From assembly GCA_021838765.1 (NCBI GenBank), contig JAKCCY010000164.1:1-5298 (forward strand): 5,298 nt of DNA, given 5' to 3'. This DNA is from Nitrospirota bacterium (GTDB lineage: Bacteria > Nitrospirota_A > Leptospirillia > Leptospirillales > Leptospirillaceae). Shown piece after piece: positions 1-5,298 of the stretch. Each line of letters begins with the position of its first letter. Position 1 is the stretch's first letter. The position numbers were made by a program, and so were the translations under genes. Under the pieces are notes generated by a model. It saw only the letters and a list, made by a program, of their open reading frames with translations, ran no database searches and was not told the DNA's origin.

Positions 1-103
1 CCCCATCTTCCCCAAAACGAACTCCCCTTATTAGATTTTCCAAAGTTTTATCGCTATTTTTTACGGCGTGAAGAAAAAAGGTTTTTGCCCCCAATCCGGC
101 CAT
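1..103 (-). CDS. Possible 5' end of a divergent gene, cut by the left edge
   Basis: On the minus strand an ATG at 103-101 opens a frame with no stop up to the left edge, giving 34 complete codons that begin MAGLGAKTFFLHAVKNSD. The same frame stays open upstream of the ATG to a TGA near 157-155, so the start is uncertain. I see only a weak GGA 11 nt before the ATG. I do not recognise the peptide. Third codon positions are AT-richer (about 12 of 34 end in G or C) than in the genes to the right, so it is either a gene of different composition or chance. The plus strand is also open here (1-219), and the two readings exclude each other as ordinary genes. If real, it would be transcribed away from yebC, leaving a 118-nt divergent promoter region. 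Confidence 0.25.
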   Translation of the reverse strand, partial: MAGLGAKTFFLHAVKNSDKTLENLIRGVRFGEDG

Positions 104-134
104 TATGTTACGATTCCAAAAATATCCGGCTTCA

Positions 135-159
135 GTTATCAGGTGAATTTCTGATCAAC
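135..159. repeat. Imperfect inverted repeat upstream of yebC
   Basis: GTT-ATCAG (135-142) and CTGAT-C-AAC (151-159) are reverse complements apart from one extra C at 156, around an 8-nt spacer GTGAATTT. It lies 63 nt before the yebC start in the A/T-rich leader. It could be a dyad operator or a small hairpin in a 5' leader. The stem is short, there is no following T run, and I could not place a convincing -35/-10 pair next to it, so no function is assigned. Confidence 0.25.
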
Positions 160-207
160 AATCGGGACAGGCAAAAACCAGACTGGTCTTGCAAGCCAAA
201 CTTCTTG

Positions 208-214
208 AAGGGGG
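208..214 (+). promoter_or_regulatory. Ribosome binding site that decides the yebC start
   Basis: AAGGGGG aligns along its whole length with the consensus AAGGAGG (one G:U wobble). It leaves 7 nt before the TTG at 222 but only 1 nt before the ATG at 216, so it favours the TTG. Confidence 0.65.
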
Positions 215-221
215 GATGACC

Positions 222-971
222 TTGTCCGGTCACTCGAAATGGGCTACCACCAAACACAAAAAAGCGATCATAGACTCAAAACGGGGCAAGATCTTCACCC
301 GGCACGCAAAAGAGATTGCCGTCGCGGCCAGGATCGGCGGCGGAGATCCTGACGGGAACCCCCGTCTCAGGACAGCCATTTTGAAGGCCAGGGAAGACAA
401 CATGCCTCATGACAACATCAAGAAGGCGATCCAGCGGGGCACAGGAGAAATCCCTGGAGCCCAGTATGAAGAGTACCAGTTCGAGGGACATGGGCCCAAA
501 GGCGTTGCCATCATACTCAAGGTCATGACCGACAATAAAAACAGGACCGTTCCGGAGCTTCGGACCATCTTCTCCAAAAATGGGGGAGCGCTCGGTGAAA
601 ACGGATGCGTATCATGGATGTTCGACAGCAAGGGGCTGATCACGATCGAAAAGACCGCTCTTCCTGAAGATCAGGTCATGGACCTCGCCCTTGAAGCAGG
701 CGCCGACGATGTCCTGACTCATGCCGATGTCTATGAGCTTCTGACGACTCCCCATGACTTTTCTCATGTGCTTGAAGTCATTCAGTCCAAAAAAATAACG
801 CCATCCTTTGCCGAAGTCACAATGATTCCCCAGACGACGGTCCCTCTTGAAGGCAAGGACGCCCAAACCATGATGCGTCTCATGGAAATGCTGGAAGATC
901 ATGACGACGTCCAGCACGTCTATGCAAATTTTGATATTTCAGATGACATTCTCGAATCCCTCTCATCCTGA
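222..971 (+). CDS. yebC: YebC/PmpR (TACO1) family protein
   Basis: A 249-residue member of the YebC/TACO1 family, the usual length. Cytosolic: no signal peptide or membrane segment. The start is the family hallmark MSGHSKW, followed by a basic N-terminal helical region (residues 1-80) with DGNPRLR (44-50) and NMPHDNIKKAIQRGTG (60-75). The alpha/beta domains carry GPKGVAI (91-97), TDNKNRTV (103-110), GGALGENGCVSWMF (121-134) and the C-terminal DDVQHVYANFDI (228-239), all strongly conserved in the family. Members were first described as DNA-binding regulators (PmpR). More recent work on YebC/TACO1 proteins supports a ribosome-associated role that relieves stalling, notably at proline-rich stretches. 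The sequence alone does not choose between these. TTG 222 is preferred over ATG 216 and TTG 189 because of the Shine-Dalgarno spacing and because orthologues begin M-[A/S]-G-H-S-K-W. Only 30 nt separate it from pheA, with no terminator, so read-through into the aromatic genes is likely. Confidence 0.96.
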   Translation: MSGHSKWATTKHKKAIIDSKRGKIFTRHAKEIAVAARIGGGDPDGNPRLRTAILKAREDNMPHDNIKKAIQRGTGEIPGAQYEEYQFEGHGPKGVAIILKVMTDNKNRTVPELRTIFSKNGGALGENGCVSWMFDSKGLITIEKTALPEDQVMDLALEAGADDVLTHADVYELLTTPHDFSHVLEVIQSKKITPSFAEVTMIPQTTVPLEGKDAQTMMRLMEMLEDHDDVQHVYANFDISDDILESLSS

Positions 972-980
972 AAAAACAAT

Positions 981-993
981 AAGGAGACCGGAG
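981..993 (+). promoter_or_regulatory. Tandem Shine-Dalgarno-like elements before pheA
   Basis: AAGGAG (981-986) and GGAG (990-993) both precede the pheA ATG at 1002. The second has the better spacing (8 nt) and is the likelier site. The first is 15 nt away and may act as a standby site. Nothing resembling a terminator lies in the 30-nt gap after yebC. Confidence 0.5.
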
Positions 994-1001
994 TCAACAA
1001 C

Positions 1002-2081
1002 ATGAATGAAGACCTGGGGAACCTGAGAATAGCCATCGACGCAATCGATACCAAAATTGTCGGACTTTTAAAAGATCGTGCTGCGCTGGCCGCCAGGGTC
1101 GGAGACTACAAGAAAGCCCGTGCACTGCCTTTTCACGTCGTAGCAAGAGAGCGGGAGATTATCGACCGTATCAGCGACATTGACTCGGCCCCCTTCCCCA
1201 AGGAATCGATCCGCACGATCTTTCGCGAAATCCTGTCCGCATGCCTCTCCCTTGAAGAACCCGTGGTCATCTCCTACATGGGGCCTCCGGCAACCTATAC
1301 CCACCAGGCGGCGTTGAAGCATTTCGGACACTCACTGAAACATGTCCCTGCCGCAACGGTCAGGGAGGTGTTCCGGGCGGTTGAGAGCGGGGAGGCCCTC
1401 TACGGGGTCGTTCCGATAGAAAACTCGACGGAGGGAATGGTCAACAACACCCTTGACACGCTCATCGAATCCGATCTCAGAATCTGCGGGGAAATCATCC
1501 TTCCGATCCACCATTGCCTCCTGACCCGGGCACCATCTGCAAAGGAGATCCGGACGGTCTATGCCCACCCGCAGGCGCTGGCCCAATGCAGAACATACCT
1601 TGCAAACGCCCTCCCGGAAGCATCGACAGGGGAAACCACCAGCAATACAAAAGCCGTCGAAATGGCTCTGGAGGATCCCCACTCCGCCGCCATCGCGGGA
1701 GAAATGGCGGCAGAGGTCTACAATATTCCCATCCTGTCCCGCCATATTGAAGACTATCCCGACAACCAGACCCGATTTCTGGTCATCGGGACCATCGATC
1801 CCGGAAAAACCAGAAAAGACCAGACATCCATCATGGTCTCCATTCTTGACCGGGTGGGCGCTCTTTCGGAGATTCTCTCCCTGATCGCCAGAGAGGGAAT
1901 CAACCTGACCCGCCTTGAAAGCCGTCCCTCCAGAAAAAAGGCATGGGACTATGTTTTCTTCATGGATATCGAGGGACACCAGGCCGACGAAAACATCCGG
2001 GCGCTTTTGACAAAGTTACAGACGCTTTGTCCCTATGTTAGGATACTCGGATCATATCCGCTGCAGGACAAGCCATCGTAA
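1002..2081 (+). CDS. pheA: Bifunctional chorismate mutase / prephenate dehydratase (P-protein)
   Basis: A 359-residue bifunctional enzyme of phenylalanine synthesis: chorismate to prephenate, then prephenate to phenylpyruvate with loss of water and CO2. Residues 1-86 form an AroQ chorismate mutase. By alignment with E. coli PheA, the active-site residues map to R9, R26, K37, R49 and E50, with E85 at the Gln88 position, a substitution I believe is common in this family. Residues 89-265 are the dehydratase domain: [13 protein letters not shown] (92-104), [19 protein letters not shown] (136-154) and the catalytic TRF (257-259, in [10 protein letters not shown]). Residues 275-355 are an ACT domain with GALSEIL (286-292) and ESRPSR (306-311), the motifs that bind phenylalanine for feedback inhibition. 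No domain is missing and the length is typical. TyrA downstream lacks a mutase domain, so this mutase may feed both branches. ATG 1002 is supported by the upstream GGAG. The gene is followed by a 169-nt spacer. Confidence 0.97.
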   Translation: MNEDLGNLRIAIDAIDTKIVGLLKDRAALAARVGDYKKARALPFHVVAREREIIDRISDIDSAPFPKESIRTIFREILSACLSLEEPVVISYMGPPATYTHQAALKHFGHSLKHVPAATVREVFRAVESGEALYGVVPIENSTEGMVNNTLDTLIESDLRICGEIILPIHHCLLTRAPSAKEIRTVYAHPQALAQCRTYLANALPEASTGETTSNTKAVEMALEDPHSAAIAGEMAAEVYNIPILSRHIEDYPDNQTRFLVIGTIDPGKTRKDQTSIMVSILDRVGALSEILSLIAREGINLTRLESRPSRKKAWDYVFFMDIEGHQADENIRALLTKLQTLCPYVRILGSYPLQDKPS

Positions 2082-2250
2082 CCGGCGATCTTCCGGGCGC
2101 AAACAGCGTGGGTATCCAGGGGATGGCATCCGGTACAACAGGACGGAACGCATCCGAAAAAATGAATGGCAGGAACCAGAAATACCAGTCGACACATGGA
2201 CGATGTCGGGCGGAATACACAGTATCATCCAAAGAACTCAGGAGAATTCC
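2082..2250 (+). other. pheA-aroF spacer, possible leader region
   Basis: A 169-nt stretch, the only substantial gap in an otherwise close-packed gene block. It holds a 30-codon frame (2162-2254), a short dyad CGACA (2190-2194) / TGTCG (2204-2208) around a 9-nt loop, and a near-perfect palindrome GGATGGCATCC (2121-2131). None is followed by a T run, so I see no intrinsic terminator or classical attenuator. I found no convincing promoter. The aroF frame is open upstream across the whole spacer into pheA, which can mislead start calling. The spacer sits where some related clusters carry an aminotransferase gene, but I see no recognisable remnant of one. Confidence 0.4.
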
Positions 2251-2254
2251 ATGA
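2162..2254 (+). CDS. Possible 30-residue leader ORF overlapping the aroF start
   Basis: An ATG at 2162 opens 30 codons ending in TGA at 2252-2254, which overlaps the aroF ATG (2251-2253) as ATGA, the geometry of translational coupling. The peptide begins [15 protein letters not shown]. It is basic and polar, with two Tyr and no Phe or Trp, so it is not a typical aromatic attenuator peptide. It has no good ribosome binding site (only a GGA 14 nt upstream), and aroF has its own strong one inside this frame. It may be chance. Confidence 0.13.
   Translation: MNGRNQKYQSTHGRCRAEYTVSSKELRRIP
2240..2245 (+). promoter_or_regulatory. aroF ribosome binding site
   Basis: AGGAGA ends 5 nt before the ATG at 2251. 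It settles the start against in-frame upstream candidates at 2035 and 2203, which lack such a site. Confidence 0.75.
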
Positions 2255-3270
2255 TTATCGTACTGAAACCGGAAGCAACCCAGGCAGATATCGCTCACAT
2301 TACCGAAAAACTGAAGGAAAAGGGCCTGGCCGTCCATATCTCAAAGGGTTCGGAACGAACCATCATCGGCGCCATCGGAGACGACAGGGTCCTCGCTGAG
2401 CTCCCCCTCGCCATCTTCCCGGGCGTGGAAACCGTTCACAAGATCCTTCAGCCCTTCAAGCTTGTCAGCCGTGAATTCAAGAAAGAAAACACCGTCATCC
2501 GCTTTGCAAACGGAGTGACCATCGGCGGGGAAGAGATCCAGGTCATGGCAGGTCCCTGTGCCGTGGAATCCGACGAACAACTTCTCTACGTCGCCGAACG
2601 GGTGAAGGAGTCAGGCGCCAAGATCCTGCGGGGAGGCGCATTCAAGCCCCGAACATCCCCCTATACCTTCCAGGGACTCGGAGAAACGGGACTCAAGCAC
2701 CTCTCCAAGGCGCGAGAAAGAACCGGTCTCCTCGTCATCACGGAACTCATGGACCCGAGAGATCTTCCCATGGTTGAGGAGCACACCGATATCATTCAGA
2801 TCGGAGCCAGGAACATGCAGAATTTTCGGCTTCTTTCCGATGTGGGACGCGCCAGGAAACCGGTTCTCCTGAAACGGGGGCTTTCCGCAACGATCAAAGA
2901 GTTTTTGATGGCGGCGGAATACATCGCCTCACAGGGGAACCATGAAATCATCCTGTGCGAAAGAGGTATCCGGACATTTGAAACCATGACAAGAAATACC
3001 CTCGACCTCAACGCAGTTCCCGTGCTGAAAAGCCTGACGCATCTTCCTGTTCTTGTTGACCCGAGCCACGGAACCGGACGCTGGGATCTTGTCATTCCCA
3101 TGGCCAGGGCAGGGATTGCCGCGGGTGCCGACGCACTGATGATCGAAGTTCATAATAATCCGGAAGAAGCCTTCTCCGACGGTGAGGAGTCCCTGACCCC
3201 CGAAAACTTTGAGCGATTGATGAGGGAATGCCGCAAGGTCGCCTCTGCTGTTGACAGGTTTATCGCCTGA
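2251..3270 (+). CDS. aroF: 3-deoxy-D-arabino-heptulosonate-7-phosphate (DAHP) synthase, type I-beta with N-terminal regulatory domain
   Basis: A 339-residue DAHP synthase, the first and committing step of the shikimate pathway: phosphoenolpyruvate plus erythrose-4-phosphate gives DAHP. Residues 1-70 form a ferredoxin-like (ACT-like) domain beginning [10 protein letters not shown], as in the Thermotoga maritima enzyme, where it mediates feedback by Tyr and to a lesser extent Phe. Residues 75-339 are the (beta/alpha)8 barrel. Visible motifs are GPCAVES (101-107), [16 protein letters not shown] (128-143), IGARNMQNF (184-192), LLKRG (206-210), CERGIRTFE (236-244) and [11 protein letters not shown] (270-280). 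The metal ligands correspond to C103, H273, E299 and D310, and all are present. Length matches the family exactly from ATG 2251, and the 72 in-frame codons upstream resemble nothing in it. The stop overlaps the tyrA start by one base (TGATG). The symbol aroF is used for this family; some annotations use aroG or aroA(G). Confidence 0.97.
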   Translation: MIIVLKPEATQADIAHITEKLKEKGLAVHISKGSERTIIGAIGDDRVLAELPLAIFPGVETVHKILQPFKLVSREFKKENTVIRFANGVTIGGEEIQVMAGPCAVESDEQLLYVAERVKESGAKILRGGAFKPRTSPYTFQGLGETGLKHLSKARERTGLLVITELMDPRDLPMVEEHTDIIQIGARNMQNFRLLSDVGRARKPVLLKRGLSATIKEFLMAAEYIASQGNHEIILCERGIRTFETMTRNTLDLNAVPVLKSLTHLPVLVDPSHGTGRWDLVIPMARAGIAAGADALMIEVHNNPEEAFSDGEESLTPENFERLMRECRKVASAVDRFIA

Positions 3271-4193
3271 TGAAGCCGGCGCGGGAGTGCCGGCAACTGG
3301 CCATACTGGGAGTGGGACTGATGGGGGCCTCCATTGCGGCGGCCCAGAAGCGATCCTTTCCCGATACGATGATCGTCGGTTCGTCGATCTCGCCCAATGA
3401 TGGCAGGATTGCGCTTGAAAAAGGCTATATAGACCGTTTTACCACAAACAACAAGGAAGCCGTTCGGGGAGCGGAAAGGGTGATCGTCGCATCCCCGCCC
3501 TCCTCGATCGTCTCCATTTTAAAAGAGATTGCATCATTGGTTCCGGGCATTCCCGTCACAGACATCTCATCGGTCAAGGGCCCGATCTATCAGGGCTTCC
3601 AAAAGGATCTCAGCTCCAGTTTCCCCGGCTATACAAGCTCCCATCCGATGGCAGGCCGGGAGGAGTCCGGAGCCCAGGGCGCCCGCGCCAATTTGTTCGA
3701 CGGACGCACAACCTTCCTTGTCCCCTTTTCAAAAAAAAAACCTCCGGTTGATGGAGACTGGGAAAACTTCTGGCTTGGTCTCGGTTGCCGCAGCGCATTT
3801 TCGGTCAATCCGTCGGAACATGACCAGATATTGTCCCTCATCAGCCACCTGCCCCATATTGTTTCCTATGCCGTTCTGGAGCTTCTGAACAAAGCGGAAG
3901 ACAGGAGCGACATGCCCCATTTCAACTGGGAGGAGCAAAAGGGTGGAGCATTGACGGATATGACCCGCATCTCCCATAGCCATGCCGGACTCTGGGGGGA
4001 AATCCTCTCATCCAATAAAAAGTCCCTTCTTCAGGATCTCTCCCAGCTGATCGAAATACTGGACTCATGGAGAAATCAGCTTGTCTCGGGCAAAAACGAA
4101 GAGATCACCGACAGGATCGTCTCCGTCCAGAAACACCATCAGTCCGCCAAAAAACGTGCCAAAAAAGAAAAAAAGGACTCCGATGCCCATTAA
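3270..4193 (+). CDS. tyrA: Prephenate (or arogenate) dehydrogenase
   Basis: A 307-residue TyrA-family enzyme that oxidatively decarboxylates prephenate to 4-hydroxyphenylpyruvate, or arogenate to tyrosine. Residues 8-155 form a Rossmann domain with the dinucleotide loop GVGLMG (14-19), DISSVKG (98-104) and SSHPMAG (123-129), where H125 is the expected catalytic His. The helical C-terminal domain has SEHD (182-185), ISHLPHIVSY (191-200) and TDMTRIS (229-235), whose R233 matches the substrate-binding Arg of Aquifex TyrA. There is no mutase or ACT domain. At the end of the second beta strand (VGSSISP, 36-42), S39 replaces the Asp that usually selects NAD, suggesting NADP or mixed cofactor use. 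An A10 run encodes K155-K157. The tail (294-302) is Lys-rich and its codons also form the aroA ribosome binding site. The start overlaps the aroF stop by one base with only a weak AGG upstream, so translation is probably coupled. Confidence 0.95.
   Translation: MKPARECRQLAILGVGLMGASIAAAQKRSFPDTMIVGSSISPNDGRIALEKGYIDRFTTNNKEAVRGAERVIVASPPSSIVSILKEIASLVPGIPVTDISSVKGPIYQGFQKDLSSSFPGYTSSHPMAGREESGAQGARANLFDGRTTFLVPFSKKKPPVDGDWENFWLGLGCRSAFSVNPSEHDQILSLISHLPHIVSYAVLELLNKAEDRSDMPHFNWEEQKGGALTDMTRISHSHAGLWGEILSSNKKSLLQDLSQLIEILDSWRNQLVSGKNEEITDRIVSVQKHHQSAKKRAKKEKKDSDAH
3731..3740 (+). repeat. A10 homopolymer inside tyrA
   Basis: Ten consecutive A residues encode the end of S154 and all of K155-K157, followed by two Pro codons. 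Gain of one A would put a TGA in frame at 3749-3751. Loss of one A would lead to a TGA at 3886-3888. Either change truncates TyrA before its helical domain is complete. Confidence 0.95.
4173..4177 (+). promoter_or_regulatory. aroA ribosome binding site within tyrA
   Basis: AAGGA, preceded by a longer A run (4168-4174), ends 5 nt before the aroA ATG at 4183. It lies inside the lysine codons of the TyrA tail. Confidence 0.7.
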
Positions 4194-5298
4194 TGAACAT
4201 TCAGGAGGCGACGGGAACGGATTCTACCGGGTCACTCCTTCGAAGGGGACCTCCGGCCGAATCAGGGTTCCCGGCGACAAATCGATCTCCCACCGTGCGG
4301 TCATGATGGCCTCCCTGGCAAAGGGAACAAGCGAAATCCGCGGATTTCTCCCCTCTTCCGACTGTCTGGGCACTCTTTTGGCCTTTTCCATGATGGGGGT
4401 CAAGACTGAACGAATCGCCGACCATCATGTCAGGGTGACAAGCCCGGGAGCCCAGGATCTGCTGGAGCCTCAAAACATTCTGGACCTCGGAAACTCCGGA
4501 ACAGCGGTCAGACTCCTTCTGGGGATTCTTGCAGGATCCTCCTTTCACAGCATTCTCACAGGAGACGAGAGCCTCAGAAGCCGCCCCATGGGCCGGGTCA
4601 CCGAACCCCTCTCCTTGATGGGAGCCAGAATTGACGGAGTCGCAAACGGGAAACGCCTCCCTCTGGCCATCAGGGGAACGAAGCTTTCTCCGATCCGTTT
4701 CCAGAACGAGAAAAAAAGTGCACAGGTCAAATCGGCCATTCTTTTTGCAGGTCTTTCCGCCGAAGGACCGACAACCGTTATTGAAACGGTTGCAACAAGG
4801 GATCATACGGAAAAGATGCTTCCGATGTTCGGAGCAACAGTTGTTGTCGGAGAAAAGGAACGAACTGTTTATCCGGGGAAACTCTCCCCGCTGGACTTTA
4901 CCGTTCCTGGAGACTTGTCCTCGGCTGCGTTCTTCATGGTCCTGGCGCTGATCACACCAAAAGCGGATCTGACGATCGAAGGAGTCGGGTTAAACCCCAC
5001 AAGAACCGCCATCATCAGGATCCTGCAGATGATGGGAGGAAAGATCGATGCCACTCCCACCAGCACCGATGGGGAGCCGGTCGGAACCGTCCATATACAG
5101 TCAAGTTCCCTTCATGGCATTGACGTCCCCACGGAACTGATACCACAGGCGATCGATGAAATCCCTGTCCTGGCGGTTGCCGCCTCATTCGCAAGTGGCC
5201 GAACACTGATCAGGAACGCCGCCGAATTGCGGGTCAAGGAGTCAGACAGGATTGCTGCAATCTGCCGGGCCCTTTCATCGGTGGGGGTCTCCATCTCG
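4183..5298 (+). CDS. aroA: 3-phosphoshikimate 1-carboxyvinyltransferase (EPSP synthase), 3' end missing
   Basis: The first 372 residues of EPSP synthase, which transfers the enolpyruvyl group of PEP to shikimate-3-phosphate, the step before chorismate synthase. The frame is open to the right edge, and a typical length near 430 implies about 60 residues missing. Motifs in order: GRIRVPGDKSISHRA (25-39, with substrate-binding K33 and R38), LGNSGTAVR (102-110), SLRSRP (130-135), SAQVKSA (179-185), RDHTEKML (206-213), NPTRT (271-275), DEIPVLAV (325-332, catalytic Asp D325) and LRVKESDR (349-356, with K352, E353 and R356). GDKS, SAQVK, RDHTE and NPTR together are the set described for class II enzymes. 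The Gly of the PEP loop (G106) is retained, unlike the Ala of the CP4 enzyme. ATG 4183 is chosen because AAGGA lies 5 nt upstream. It overlaps the end of tyrA by 11 nt, so the two are surely co-transcribed. In related clusters cmk follows. Confidence 0.97.
   Translation, partial: MPINEHSGGDGNGFYRVTPSKGTSGRIRVPGDKSISHRAVMMASLAKGTSEIRGFLPSSDCLGTLLAFSMMGVKTERIADHHVRVTSPGAQDLLEPQNILDLGNSGTAVRLLLGILAGSSFHSILTGDESLRSRPMGRVTEPLSLMGARIDGVANGKRLPLAIRGTKLSPIRFQNEKKSAQVKSAILFAGLSAEGPTTVIETVATRDHTEKMLPMFGATVVVGEKERTVYPGKLSPLDFTVPGDLSSAAFFMVLALITPKADLTIEGVGLNPTRTAIIRILQMMGGKIDATPTSTDGEPVGTVHIQSSSLHGIDVPTELIPQAIDEIPVLAVAASFASGRTLIRNAAELRVKESDRIAAICRALSSVGVSIS

Noticed and set aside
71..87. A-run / T-run pair resembling a terminator
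   Set aside because: A 2-nt loop and an A/T-only stem cannot form a stable terminator hairpin.
85..109. Promoter-like TTGCCC (85-90) and TATGTT (104-109)
   Set aside because: The spacer is only 13 nt, too short for a standard sigma-70 type promoter.
1332..1979. 215-codon antisense frame across pheA
   Set aside because: It lies wholly opposite strongly conserved pheA codons and gives an unrecognisable Gly/Asp/Cys-rich peptide; it is a shadow of codon bias.
2121..2131. Palindrome GGATGGCATCC in the pheA-aroF spacer as a hairpin
   Set aside because: The single-base centre prevents an RNA hairpin; it could only be a DNA site, and nothing else supports that.
2189..2228. Promoter-like TCGACA and TATCAT before aroF
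   Set aside because: The two boxes are 28 nt apart, and TATCAT would place the transcription start at the ribosome binding site.
2035..2250. 72-codon in-frame N-terminal extension of AroF
   Set aside because: It overlaps the pheA 3' end, has no ribosome binding site, resembles no part of DAHP synthase, and family length fits ATG 2251, which has AGGAGA 5 nt upstream.
4201..4806. 201-codon antisense frame across aroA
   Set aside because: It lies opposite unmistakable EPSP synthase motifs and its peptide is low-plausibility, with many Cys, Ser and Gly residues.
1..5298. CRISPR array, tRNA/rRNA, insertion sequence or novel defence system
   Set aside because: No spaced direct repeats, no tRNA-like cloverleaf, no transposase motifs and no unassigned multi-gene cluster were seen; the window is core metabolism.

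Overview
This window carries a compact plus-strand block of aromatic amino acid biosynthesis genes behind a yebC-family gene. The order is yebC - pheA - aroF - tyrA - aroA, with aroA cut by the right edge. The series DAHP synthase, AroQ-type chorismate mutase/prephenate dehydratase, stand-alone TyrA and EPSP synthase recalls the aromatic supraoperons of Nitrospirota (for example the Leptospirillum group) and of Geobacter-like Desulfobacterota. A moderately GC-rich chromosome with an A-rich lysine codon habit fits the former well, but the assignment is inference from protein character and gene order, not from a search.

Layout. Positions 1-221 are visibly richer in A/T than the rest and hold no securely identifiable gene. 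A short minus-strand frame runs off the left edge, a competing plus-strand frame is also open, and there is a small imperfect inverted repeat. yebC (222-971) most likely starts at a TTG codon. pheA (1002-2081) follows after 30 nt. A 169-nt spacer (2082-2250) separates pheA from aroF (2251-3270). It is the only real gap in the block and contains a 30-codon frame whose stop overlaps the aroF start. aroF and tyrA (3270-4193) overlap by one base, and tyrA and aroA (4183 onward) overlap by 11 bases, so aroF-tyrA-aroA look tightly co-transcribed and translationally coupled.

How the genes work together. AroF commits PEP and erythrose-4-phosphate to the shikimate pathway. AroA makes EPSP, the penultimate step to chorismate. 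The chorismate mutase domain of PheA turns chorismate into prephenate. PheA's dehydratase domain and TyrA then split prephenate towards phenylpyruvate (Phe) and 4-hydroxyphenylpyruvate (Tyr). Control appears to be allosteric: PheA has a C-terminal ACT domain with the Phe-binding motifs, AroF has an N-terminal ferredoxin-like domain of the type that senses Tyr/Phe, and TyrA has no regulatory domain. The aminotransferase (hisC/aspC type) often found between pheA and aroF in related clusters is absent here.

I see no CRISPR array, RNA gene, mobile element or undescribed multi-gene system. The most interesting points are small: a Ser in place of the usual NAD-selecting Asp in TyrA, an A10 tract inside tyrA, a full set of class II motifs in the EPSP synthase, and the unexplained pheA-aroF spacer.
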